NCBI GenBank assembly: GCA_037974665.1
Contig: CM075775.1
Coordinates: 38,900,152 to 38,964,151, forward strand
Origin: Ehretia macrophylla
Lineage: Eukaryota > Streptophyta > Magnoliopsida > Boraginales > Ehretiaceae
Direction of reading: 5' to 3'
DNA: 64,000 bases
The translations under genes were made by a program, and so were the position numbers. The notes beneath the pieces were generated by a model that was given only the letters and a program-made list of their open reading frames with translations, was not told the DNA's origin and searched no databases. Positions within the stretch are counted from its first letter, which is position 1. Each line of letters starts with the position of its first letter. Shown here one piece after another: positions 50,245 through 60,492 of the stretch.

Positions 50245-51912
50245 TTAGTATTGGCTTTTACCACTTTTGATAATCCATTTTGGTTTAAGCCAAGAAGGAA
50301 TTTTGGAGTCTCTACCTATCATATTTCGAAATTTACAATGTGATGTTATGTGACCTTGTCTTTCACAATAGGTGCATGTTTTTTGAAATCCTTTAGATGT
50401 TGATGCTTCATTAGATGATGATGCTTTAACAAAATAGCTTTTTAAAGATTTTTGTTTTGAAGAAGGTTCATATCCTATTCCACTTTTATCAAAAGCTAAT
50501 TTTTGAAAACCAAGCATTTTATCAAGGTTTTCTTTTCCTTTTGTAAATCTTACAAGGTCTCTATTTAATCCTTGATTTTCTTTTTCGAGCATTTCAATTT
50601 TTGTTTGAAGATTATTATTTTCGAAATGAATTTTAAGTGCTTTTTCATGAGCAAAATTTCGATCTTTTTCAAGCAACTTATTTTCTTCTTTTAAGGTATT
50701 ATTCTCTTTTTGAAGTTCATGTATCTTAAAAATTGCAATTTCAAAACTATCATGCATTTTTGAGAATTCATTTTGTAATTCTTCAAAAGAACGTTCATTT
50801 TCAATTAATGAGCTAGAGGTGTAATATTCGGAGTTAAAGGAAGAACATACCTCATCATCTTCTTTTGTCATAAGACAAACGATGTTTGTCACTTCTTCAT
50901 TTTCACTTTCCTCACCGGTTGATGCATCGTCATCAACGTATGTTGCCTTCAAGGCTTTTCCTTCCTTGGTTTTGATTAGTTTTGGACAATTTGCTTTTAT
51001 ATGACCCGTCTTGTCACAATTGAAGCATCTTCCTTCTTCTTTTGATTTGTTTCTTCCTTTGTTCATAAACCTATTGTAGGGAGCTTTGCTTACCTTTTTG
51101 AATTTAAGAAATTTCTTAAAGTTCCTTGTAAGAAGAGCTATCTCATCATCATCTTCTTTGTTTTCTTCCTCTTCATCACTTGAGTAAGCATTTGATGCAA
51201 GAAGCGCAAGTGACTTTTTATTATTCCTCTTTTCTTCTTCTCGATCTTTCCTCTTCAACTCATGACTCATAAGAGATCCCATAAGTTCACTAAGAGTAAG
51301 AGTTTTGAGGTCTCTAGCTTCTTCAATAGCCGTTACTTTAGCTTCCCATGGCTCGGTTAAGCTTCGGAGAACTTTTCCTACCAATTCTTCATTAGAATAC
51401 TCTTTTCCAAGAGATTTTAGAGCATTAACAATATCGGTAAATCTAGAAAACATTTGTTCTATATTTTCATCAAAAGACATTTTGAACATTTCATATTTAT
51501 GAACAAGCATGTTTATTCTAGTTTCTTTAACTTGGTTGGTGCCCTCATATGTAACTTCTAATTGATCCCAAATTTCTTTAGCACTTTTGCATCCGGAAAT
51601 TTTATTGAACTCATTTGAATCTAAAGCAAGATATAGCATATTCATAGCTTTATAGTTTCTTTCACACATTTTGAAGTCGTCATCATTATAATCTTTTTCC
51701 GGTTTGGGGGTAGTGATGTTTTGTTCTCCTTCCTTTTTAGTTAAAGTATGATTGATTGGTCCATTTTTTATCACATTCCAAACTCTTATGTCATTTGCTA
51801 GAATATAGATTCTCATCCTAGTTTTCCAAAAAGAATAGTTTGTTCCATTAAACAATGGTGGTCTAGAGGAAGATTGTCCTTCAACTATATTAGACATTGA
51901 TGAGCTTGCCAT
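50245..51912 (-). CDS. gag: Sirevirus Gag
   Basis: 555 codons from an ATG shortly after the primer-binding site. The N-terminal region has SRPPLFNGTNYSFWKTRM, typical of copia/Sirevirus Gag. The central part is helical (CKSAKEIWDQLEVTYEG, ~107-123), followed by an acidic/basic linker. Two CCHC zinc knuckles are present: Cys296-Cys299-His304-Cys309, and near the C-terminus Cys513-Cys516-His521-Cys526. Residues ~370-470 are rich in E, K, N and L with heptad-like spacing, suggesting a coiled coil. No internal stops are present. It would form the cytoplasmic particle that packages element RNA. Confidence 0.92.
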   Translation of the reverse strand: MASSSMSNIVEGQSSSRPPLFNGTNYSFWKTRMRIYILANDIRVWNVIKNGPINHTLTKKEGEQNITTPKPEKDYNDDDFKMCERNYKAMNMLYLALDSNEFNKISGCKSAKEIWDQLEVTYEGTNQVKETRINMLVHKYEMFKMSFDENIEQMFSRFTDIVNALKSLGKEYSNEELVGKVLRSLTEPWEAKVTAIEEARDLKTLTLSELMGSLMSHELKRKDREEEKRNNKKSLALLASNAYSSDEEEENKEDDDEIALLTRNFKKFLKFKKVSKAPYNRFMNKGRNKSKEEGRCFNCDKTGHIKANCPKLIKTKEGKALKATYVDDDASTGEESENEEVTNIVCLMTKEDDEVCSSFNSEYYTSSSLIENERSFEELQNEFSKMHDSFEIAIFKIHELQKENNTLKEENKLLEKDRNFAHEKALKIHFENNNLQTKIEMLEKENQGLNRDLVRFTKGKENLDKMLGFQKLAFDKSGIGYEPSSKQKSLKSYFVKASSSNEASTSKGFQKTCTYCERQGHITSHCKFRNMIGRDSKIPSWLKPKWIIKSGKSQY

Positions 51913-51953
51913 AGGGATCCTCTACTAGATGTTAAGCTATATGTAGAGTACTA

Positions 51954-51965
51954 GCTCTGATACCA
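51954..51965 (-). other. Primer-binding site of the Sirevirus (initiator tRNA-Met)
   Basis: On the minus strand TGGTATCAGAGC lies 2 nt after the 5' LTR end (CCAACA, then AG). It matches the complement of plant initiator tRNA-Met over all 12 bases. The ~40 nt between it and gag form the leader; nothing else is seen there. Confidence 0.93.
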
Positions 51966-51967
51966 CT

Positions 51968-53453
51968 TGTTGGTCCTTAATAACCTAAAAGGGGGGGGGG
52001 TGAATTAGGTTGTTTAGGCAAGATTTAGCAATTTAAAATTTTTAATAGAGAGGCAATGTTAAATAAGGATTGATGATAAACAATAAGCTCTTGTAGGCAA
52101 TTTATCAAACACTTGGTGAACATATAAATATTTAACACTAGATATGCAATTAGAGTTTCAAGGTAAAATCTCAAATAGATATCTTAACAATTACCAAGTA
52201 ATTAAAATGAGCAATATCCACACGAAAGTAAATAACTTGAAAATAAAGAGAATAGAGTAAGAGAAATCAAACACGAAGATTTTCAAGTGGTTCGCACTCC
52301 CGGGGGCCTAGTCCACCACCTAAGGTCTTCTCTTCCCTTAGGATTTTAATAACACTTCACTATGATGCTTCTTCAAATGTTGGTGAAGCAAGAACCAACT
52401 ACAATTACTCTTGAATCCACAAGAGTCACACAAGCTCCTTCAAATGTAGGTGAAGCTTAACCTACTACTCTCTCTTCCTTTGAGTCCACAAAGGATTACA
52501 ATACTTCTTCTCACAATGATTCTCTCAATCTATGTGAAAGAAATGTATTACAAAGATTTTGTGATAGAATGAATGAAAGTTGTAACTCCTATTTGAGTTT
52601 GATATTACACTTTAGAAAAATGATTTGAATGCTCAAAAGATATGATAATGATAGCTCAAGATTTCTCAATAGGAATGATATGAAAGCTCTTTGATAATCT
52701 GAAAATTATGGCTTGGAGAAATAATGTTGAGGGAAAGAAGGCATGACTTAAAAAGAAGGAAAGATTAGACAAAAATCGGATTTTAAGCAAGATTACCGGA
52801 TTTTTCCGTTAAGTCATCCGGGCGCTGAGGCACTTATCCGGGCGCCCGGAAGGAGCATGTATCGCCCGAAAAAGTCATTTCTGCCGGGCGTTGCACCTTC
52901 TATCCGGGCGACCGAAAAATGCCGGTAACGCCCGGATGCCATAAAAATGCTGAAAAATGTATTTTTAGCCCAGAGTTATTTGGGCATATTGAAAAGGAAT
53001 TTTCTTAGCATTTTTTAAACATCCCAAAAAATTTCAAACGGTTGAAAGGAATTTTTATAAAATGATTTTAAAAACAAGAGTTTGAAAAATATTTTTTTCA
53101 TGAAGGATTTTTTCAAATAAGAAAACAATTGTTTTGAGAAATTTTGAGCGATACAAATCATACTTAGGCAAGCGACAACTTTTAAGGCCGGTACCCCTTA
53201 TGTCACCTACTTCTCCTTCCTTGTGACTCCCTCTTTATCTGCGAGACAATATCTTGAATTCTTTAGGGCTTGGATACAATTTGATAGTGCTTGGTCTTTG
53301 ATCCAAAAAGCTTTCTATTCTTGACTGAAACAACTTGATCCAATGTTGGTGTAGACTTGCTTTGGAACGAAGGTCTTACAAAAAAAATGCTAAAGCACAA
53401 TTAAGATGTTTTGTTATTATCAAAATAAAGATTATAGACTTTTTAGGCCAACA
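51968..53453 (-). repeat. 5' LTR of the Sirevirus (family C)
   Basis: 1486 bp, bounded by TGTTGG and CCAACA. It carries the GC module with CCGGGCGCCCGG (52838-52849), repeated ATCCGGGCG motifs and a G-run near the element-sense 3' end. It aligns throughout with the solo LTR at 36300-37786. Confidence 0.95.
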
Positions 53454-53565
53454 AAAAGAAAAGTGTCCCAAAACATATGAAAACATTCGAGTTTGGGATC
53501 CGAAAATAAGCGCAGCTGAGATGGCTTGCTGCCCCTGTCGTAGAGCTTTTCAACGGTATGATGTG
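53454..53565. repeat. Satellite fragment between Sirevirus LTR and LTR B
   Basis: 112 bp, the counterpart of 37787-37898 with only a few substitutions. It starts with the AAAAG flank and ends with ATGTG. Confidence 0.92.
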
Positions 53566-56062
53566 TGTCACGCCCCAACTCAACCCCACCTAGAATCAGT
53601 TAGGATGCAACAGAATTTCGACAGTATAACGACAGTAATAAAGTCACCGAGGCTCTAAACCAACCTCTCAGAACATCATACAATCAAACTTCTCAACCAA
53701 ACAACAATCAATTCCTCAATACCATTAACAACATACAACATAACCATATTATATAACAATCATTCTTAGACGATCCATTCATAGTTATACGCCTCCGTTC
53801 CAACATAATACCTTAACTTTAACATACATATCAAAATAGATTATAAACCAACTTAGTAACCTAGATCATAACAAAAGAAAGACTACTAAGTTAGCATCAT
53901 TTAGTTCATTATCATACTACAACTTATACATCATAAACTAGAAGGAAAATAAAAGACAACTAGTTTAATATACAAGATAATAGAGTATACAACATCGCAA
54001 GCATCAAGGACAAGACTATGACACATAGGACTCGTCCACATACGGCACATTATCCTCTTCTGGAGGCACGTACCCGTAATCTTGTGAAAGGACACCTGTA
54101 TGCATGCAATAATAGAGAGTGAGCTTATATAAAACAAGCTCAGTGAGGATCTGATAGATCTCTAACAGTATTTACTGTACTTCTTGGAAATAATCCTTTG
54201 AGCAGTAAACACACAATTAAACATCAATACAATATAAACACATAACTATAATGACTAATCAATAAAGGATACTCAATTTGGTGTAGCTCTAAATGCCATC
54301 ACGATCTCAACCATTCTTCTTATAACTCCTCATTACTCACGCACCCGAGGTACCTCACTAGCCTCTCCCTCCATGACACCTCCATCATGTGAGCTGGAGG
54401 TAGTCTCTGGTAGTCATGCCATTATCAACCCAACAACCCGATGCTGCCCGAGAGGTGGCACACACATACCAAGACTCAACAACAATAATAAACATCATTC
54501 ACAAGAGGACAATCTAGCAGAACTGCCTATCTCCCGGTTCATCAATCATCAATCAATAATCATCAATAATCATCCATTTCCATCAATGTAACATTAATAT
54601 AATCATCAATATAACATCAATATTTAATTAAACAACAAACAACTAAGTTAGATGAAAAAGTAGGCAATCCAACTTAACATGCATGAAACACGTAATCTAA
54701 CCCTAGTCTAACCATCAACAACTCACAATTCAATCACTCAAACACCACCCAATCATCTAAAGGCTCTAATCAACAATTTAAATAAAGACAACCTAAACTT
54801 CAAATAATCATATCTTACATTCTACTAATCCAAACAACTCCAAATCAGTTTCAAACACTCACCCATTCAATCAACTACTTTAGCCCTCTCAGAAACCAAC
54901 CAAGACACATCAAAATCAAGCCCAACAACCCTAAAACCTCAATGCACCTAAGCTGAAATTTCTGGATTTTCACCCAAACATCGCAATCGAAAATTCAGCA
55001 TTATAACAGCGTTACCACGTAATTAACAAACTTTTAGAAATCGACGGTAATCGATTCCAACCTCAACAACTCAAGATAATCCTCAATAGCCAATCTATCA
55101 ACTTTAAATACCCGAAAATAAATAATTTCGCTACAATGGCTCAAATCTCATAGTAATACACATAAACGATTCCTAGCATGCACTGATCAATAATATAACT
55201 TCAAATTAACATTCTAACAGTTCAAAATGCAGTTATGAGCAAAAACATAAAAAATGAGTTTTGAGATCTAGAATTTTTCTCTCACCTTTGATGCGATACA
55301 AGCCTAGATATGCGTGCAATGCGTGCCCAACAAGCGGAATCCAACTCGACACAAAGTTCTACGAACAAAAACTAGGTTTTTCTATGAAAAATTGTTTTGA
55401 AAACCTTGAAAATTCTTTCTCTTTTTCTCCCTTGAAACTCTTGGCCCTTTGTGTGTGTTGATGAGTGTGTTTTGTGTTGTGTTGAGTGTGTGTTGATGAT
55501 ATTATGCATATAAAGGCTTGGTCAATTAAAAAAAATGCAAAGTCAAAGTTAGTTATTAGTCCTTTAATTGTTTTTCTAGTCTTTTAATTCATTTCTTGAG
55601 TATTTCTTGCTCAACTAACAAATTAACACTTAAATTAATTCTAGTCAATATATTTTAGGTGACAAAGAATTTTACATTAAAATAGTTTCACCTGAATCGG
55701 CTTAAAACTCGTTTTCTTACAAAAGAAAGTGTAAAAATCTTTAAAATTCCAAAACCGATTCCAAATCCGTTTTAATCAAACACGGGTCTATTAATACCCG
55801 AGGACTAGGTTTTAAAACCTTTAAAACACCCCTATAAAAATTTTAGCGGACGGGTGTTCAAAAATACTATTCACCAAAATCGACGATAAAATTTATGATT
55901 CCGTTTTTTATGAAAATTTCATGAATGCACACTTAGCATGTATTAGGAGTATTAATGACATATTTAACACATTCTAAGTCATATAGCACATAAATAGGTC
56001 AATTCACGCAAAACGAGGTAAAGCACGGTAATCGAGATAAAGCAAACATATAGGGTCTCACA
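53566..56062 (-). mobile_element. Family B solo LTR, copy 4
   Basis: TGTCACGCCCCAACTC to GTCTCACA with ATGTG on each side. It is the duplicate of copy 2, with the same length within a few bases. Its micro-exon frame is open up to an early TAG. Low-complexity ATCA and GTGTTG tracts are as in copy 2. No gene is seen. Confidence 0.92.
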
Positions 56063-59000
56063 ATGTGCGCTGCGTAACTCCTTACGGATCAAAAGTTATG
56101 GGCACTGGAGCGACAGAGACCTGGTCCCAAGCCCCATGATGTGGGTTTGCTGTCTCAGCCTCTACGTGAAACGAAGTTGTCTTGCCCAAGGTGTCATGAA
56201 ATTCGGTAATAGAAATGTGATGGATTAGGTTGTTGTCCTTTTCGCGGCTCACGACGTCCGATCCGGGACAGACTAACAGCGTAAAAGAAGAAAAGTATCC
56301 TGAAAATGATGAAAACGTTCAATTTTGGGCTCCAAAAACAGGCACAGCCAAGCAGGATTGCTACCACTATCATAGAGCTCTTGGAGAACTTTCCAATGGT
56401 ATGTTGTGCGACGAGTACCTCCATACAGGCCAAAAGTTATGGGCACTAGAGCGACAGAGACCTGGCCCCACGCCTCCCGCCTTGGGTTTGCGGGCCCAGC
56501 CTCTACGTGAAGTGAAGTTGTCTTGCCCAAGTTACCTTGGGATTCGGTAATAGAAATGTGATGGATTAGGTTGTTGTCCTTTTCGCAGCTCACGACGTAC
56601 GATCCAGGATGAAAAAACAGGGCAAAAGAAAAAAAATATCTCGAAACAAATGAAAATATTTGATTTTGGGCTCCGAAAATAGGCGCAGCCGAGCAGGCTT
56701 GCTACCACCATCATAGAGCTCTCGGAGAGCTTTCCAACAGTATGATGTGCGCCGCGTAACTCCTTATACATCAAAAGTTATGGGCACCAGAGCAACGGAG
56801 ACCTGGTCCCAAGTCCCACGCCCTCGGTTTGCAGGCCCAGCCTCTACGTGAAGCGAAGTTGTCTTGCCCAAGGTGCAGTGGGATTCGGTAATAGAAATGT
56901 GATGGATTAGGTTGTCGTCCTTTTTGCAGCTCACGACGTACGATCCGGGACGGAAAAATAGGGCAAAAGAAAAAAAGTATTCCAAAACTAATGAAAACGT
57001 TCGATTTTGGGCTCCGAAAATAGGCGCAGCCGAGCAACCTTGCTGCCCTCGTCGTAGAGCTCTCAGTGAGCTTTCCAACGGTATGCTGTGTACCGCATAA
57101 ATCCTTACGAATCAAAAGTTATGGGCACCGGAACGACGGAGACTTGGTCCCAAGCCCCACGCCCTCGGTTTGTGGGCCCAGCCTCTACGTGAGGCGATGT
57201 TGTCTTGCACAAGGTGCTGTGGGATTTTGTAATAGAAATGTGATGGATTAAGTTGTCGTCCTTTTTAAGGCTCACGACGAACGATCCGGGAGGAAAAAAC
57301 TGCTCAAAGGAAGAAAAATGTCCCAAAACGGTTGAAAACATTCAATTTTGGCCTCCAAAAACAGGCACAGTCGAGCAGGCCGGCTTCCACCGTCGTAGAG
57401 CTCTCAGAGAGATTTCCAACGGTATGCTGTACGCCGCGTAACTCCTTACGGATCAAAAGTTATGGGCACCGGAGCGATAGAAACCTAGACCCAAGCCCCA
57501 CGCCGTAGGTTTGTGGGCACAGCGTTTACGTGAAACGAAGTTATTTTGCCTAAGGTGCCATAGGATTCGGCAATAGAAATGTGATGCATTAGGTTGTCGT
57601 CCTTTTCGCGGCTCATGACGTACGATCTGGGACGGAAAAACAGCGCAAAAGAAGAAAAATGTCCCAAAACTGATGAAAACGTTCGATTTTTCTCACCGAA
57701 AATTGGACCAGCCAAGCAGGCTAGCTACCCCTGTCGTAGAGCTGCCGAAGAGCTTTCCAACGGTATGATGTGCGCCGTGTAACTCCTTACGGATCAAACG
57801 TTAGCGGCACTAGAGTGAAAGAGACTTAGTCCCAAGCCCCAATCCTTCAGTTTGCGGGCCCAGCTTCTACATGAAGCGAAGTTGTCTTGCCCAAGGTGCC
57901 ATGGGATTCGGTAATAGAAATGTGATGGATTAGGTTGTTGTCCTTTTCGCGGCTCATGACGTACGATCCAGGACGGAAAAACAGCGCAAAAGAAGAAAAG
58001 TGCCCCAAAACTAATGAAAACGTTCAATTTTTCTTGCCGAAAATAGGCGCAGCCATGCAGGCTTGCTACTCCCGTCTTAGAGCTCTCGGAGGGCTTTCCA
58101 ACGATATGCTGTGCACCGCGTAACACATTACGGATCAAAAGTTATAGGCACCGGAGCGACGAAGACCTGGTCTTCAGCCCCCCGCCCTCGGTTTGCGGGC
58201 CCAGCCTTTACGTGAAGCGAAGTTGTCTTGCACAAGGTGTCGTGGGATTCAGTAATAAAAATGTGATGGATTAGGTTGTCGTCCTTTTTGCGGCTCACGA
58301 CGTACGATCCAAGATGAAAAAACAGCACCAAAGAAGAATAGTATTGCGAAACTGAATAAAAAGTTCAATTTTGGGATACGAAAATAGGGGCAGCAGAGCA
58401 GGCTTGCTGCCCCCGTCATAGAGCTCTCGGAGACCTTTCCAACGGTATGTTGTGTGCCGCGTAACTCCTTACAGATCTAAAGTTATTGGAACCGGAGCGA
58501 CGGAGACCTAGTCCCAAGACCCACGCCCTCGGTTTGCGGGCCCAGCCTCTACGTGAAGCGAAGTTGTCTTCCTAAAGGTGGCGTGGTATTCGGTAATAGA
58601 AATGTGATGGATTAGGCTGTCGTCCTTTTCGCTGCTCACGACGTACGATCCGGGATGAAAAAATAGCGCAGAAGAAGAAAAGTGTCCCAAAACTGATGAA
58701 AATGTTCAATTTTCTCTCTGAAAATAGGCGCAGCCGAGCAGGCTTGTTACTCCCATCGTAGAGCTCTCGGAGAGCTTTCCAACGATATGCTATGCGCCGC
58801 GTAACACTTTACGGATCAAAAGTTATGGGCATCAGAGCGATAGAGACCTAGTCACAAGCCCCACGTCCTCGGTTTGCGGGCCAACCTCTACCTGAAGTGA
58901 AGTTTTCTTGCCCAAGGTGACATGGGATTCGGTAATAGAAATGTGATGGATTAGGTTGTCATCCTTTTCGCAGCCCACGACGTACGATCTGGGACAAAAA

Positions 59001-60492
59001 AAAAGAGAGAAAAAAAAAGAAAAGTGTCCCGAAACTTATGAAAACGTTCGATTTTGAGATCTGAAAATTGGCTCAGCCAAGCAGGCTTGCTGAACCCGTC
59101 GTAGAGCCCTCAGAGAGCTTTCCAACGGTATTCTGTGCGCCGCGTAACTCCTTACGGATCAAAAGTTATGGGCACCAGAGCGACGGAGATCTGGTCACAA
59201 GCCCCACACCCTCAGTTTGCGGGCCCAGCCTCTACGTGAAGTGAAGTTGTCTTGCCCAAGGTGCCATGGGATTCGGTAAAAGAAATGTCATTCATTAGCT
59301 TGTCGTCCTTTTCGCGGCTCACGACGTACGATCCGGGATGAAAAAATAGGGAAAAAGTAGAAAAGTATCCCGAAACTGATGAAAACGTTCAACTTTGGGC
59401 TCCAAAAACTGGTGCAGCCAAGCAAGCTTGCTGCCCCCGTCGTAGAGCTCTCGGAGAGCTTTCCAACGGTATGATGTGTACCACGTAACACATTACGGAT
59501 CAAAAGTTATGGGCACCGGAGCGACGGATACCTGGTCACAAGCCCGACGCCCTCGGTTTGTGGGCCCAGCCTCTACCTCAAGTGAAGTTGTCTTGCCCAA
59601 CGTGTCATGGGATTCGGTAATAGAAATCTGATGGATTAGGTTGCCGTCCTCTTCGTGTCTCACGATGTACGATCTGGGATGAAAAAACAACGTAAAAGAA
59701 GAAAATTCTCCCAAAATTGATAAAAATGTTCGATTTTGGGCTTTGGAAGCAGGCGCAGCCGAGCAGGCTTGATGCCCCCATCGTAGAGCTCTCGGAGAGC
59801 TTTCCAACGGTATGTTGTGCGCCGCGTAACTCCTTACGGATCAAAAGTTATGGGCACTAGAGCGACGGAGACCTGGTCACAAGCCCCATGCCATCGGTTT
59901 GCGAGCCCATCCTTTACGTGAAGTGAAGTTGTCTTGCCTATGGTGCCATGGGATTCGGTAATAGAAATATGTTGGATTAGATTGTCGTCCTTTTTGCGGC
60001 TCACGACGTACGATCCGGGACAAAAAAAACAGCGCAAAAAAAGAAAAGTGTCCCGAAACTTATGAAAACGTTCGATTTTGGGATCTGAAAACATGCGCAG
60101 CAGAGCAGGCTTGCTGCCTCTATCGTACAGCTCTCAGAGAGCTTTCAAAACAGTATGCTTTGCGCCGCATAACGCCTTACGGATCAAAAGTTATGGGCAC
60201 CGGAGCGACGGAGACCTGGTCACAAGCCCCAAACCCTCGGATTGCGGGCCCAACCTCTACGTGAAGTGAAGTTGTCTTGCCCAAGGTGCCGTGAGATTCG
60301 GTAATAGGAATGTGATGTATTAGGTTGTCGTCCTTCTCGAGGCTCACGACGTACGATCCAGGATGAAAAAACAACGCAAAAAAAGAAAAGTGTCCCGAAA
60401 CTTATGAAAACATTCGAGTTTGGGATACGAAAATAGGCGCAGCTGAGATGGCTTGCTGCCCCCGTCGTAGAGCTTTTCAAAGGTATGATGTG
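56063..60492. repeat. 341-bp satellite, macro-unit copy 2 (13 monomers)
   Basis: Same length (4430 bp) and same order of variant monomers as 40399-44828. Long stretches near 56580-57240 and 57594-58130 look almost identical. Others (about 58140-58980 and 59500-60180) differ more, which suggests patchy gene conversion. Confidence 0.95.

Larger units (their letters stand above)
46373..53453 (-). mobile_element. Ty1/copia Sirevirus (family C), 3'-truncated
   Basis: Order on the minus strand: 5' LTR (51968-53453), primer site, gag, pol (protease, integrase, RT, RNase H), GC-rich palindromic spacer, env-like ORF fragment. Integrase before RT identifies Ty1/copia. The long gag with two zinc knuckles and coiled coil, and an extra ORF after pol, suggest the Sirevirus lineage. 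The 3' LTR is missing because the element is joined to a truncated B LTR. AAAAG follows the 5' LTR (53454-53458), the same flank as the solo LTR at 36300. Confidence 0.9.

Noticed and set aside
46373-53453. Sirevirus as a simple insertion into B LTR copy 3
   Set aside because: The rest of the B LTR does not resume after 53453. Satellite and a full B LTR follow, in the order of the left duplication block, and no target-site duplication brackets the element.
53335-53658. 107-codon ORF (also at 37668) as a conserved host gene
   Set aside because: It crosses from LTR C through the satellite fragment into LTR B, and is duplicated only because the whole block is.
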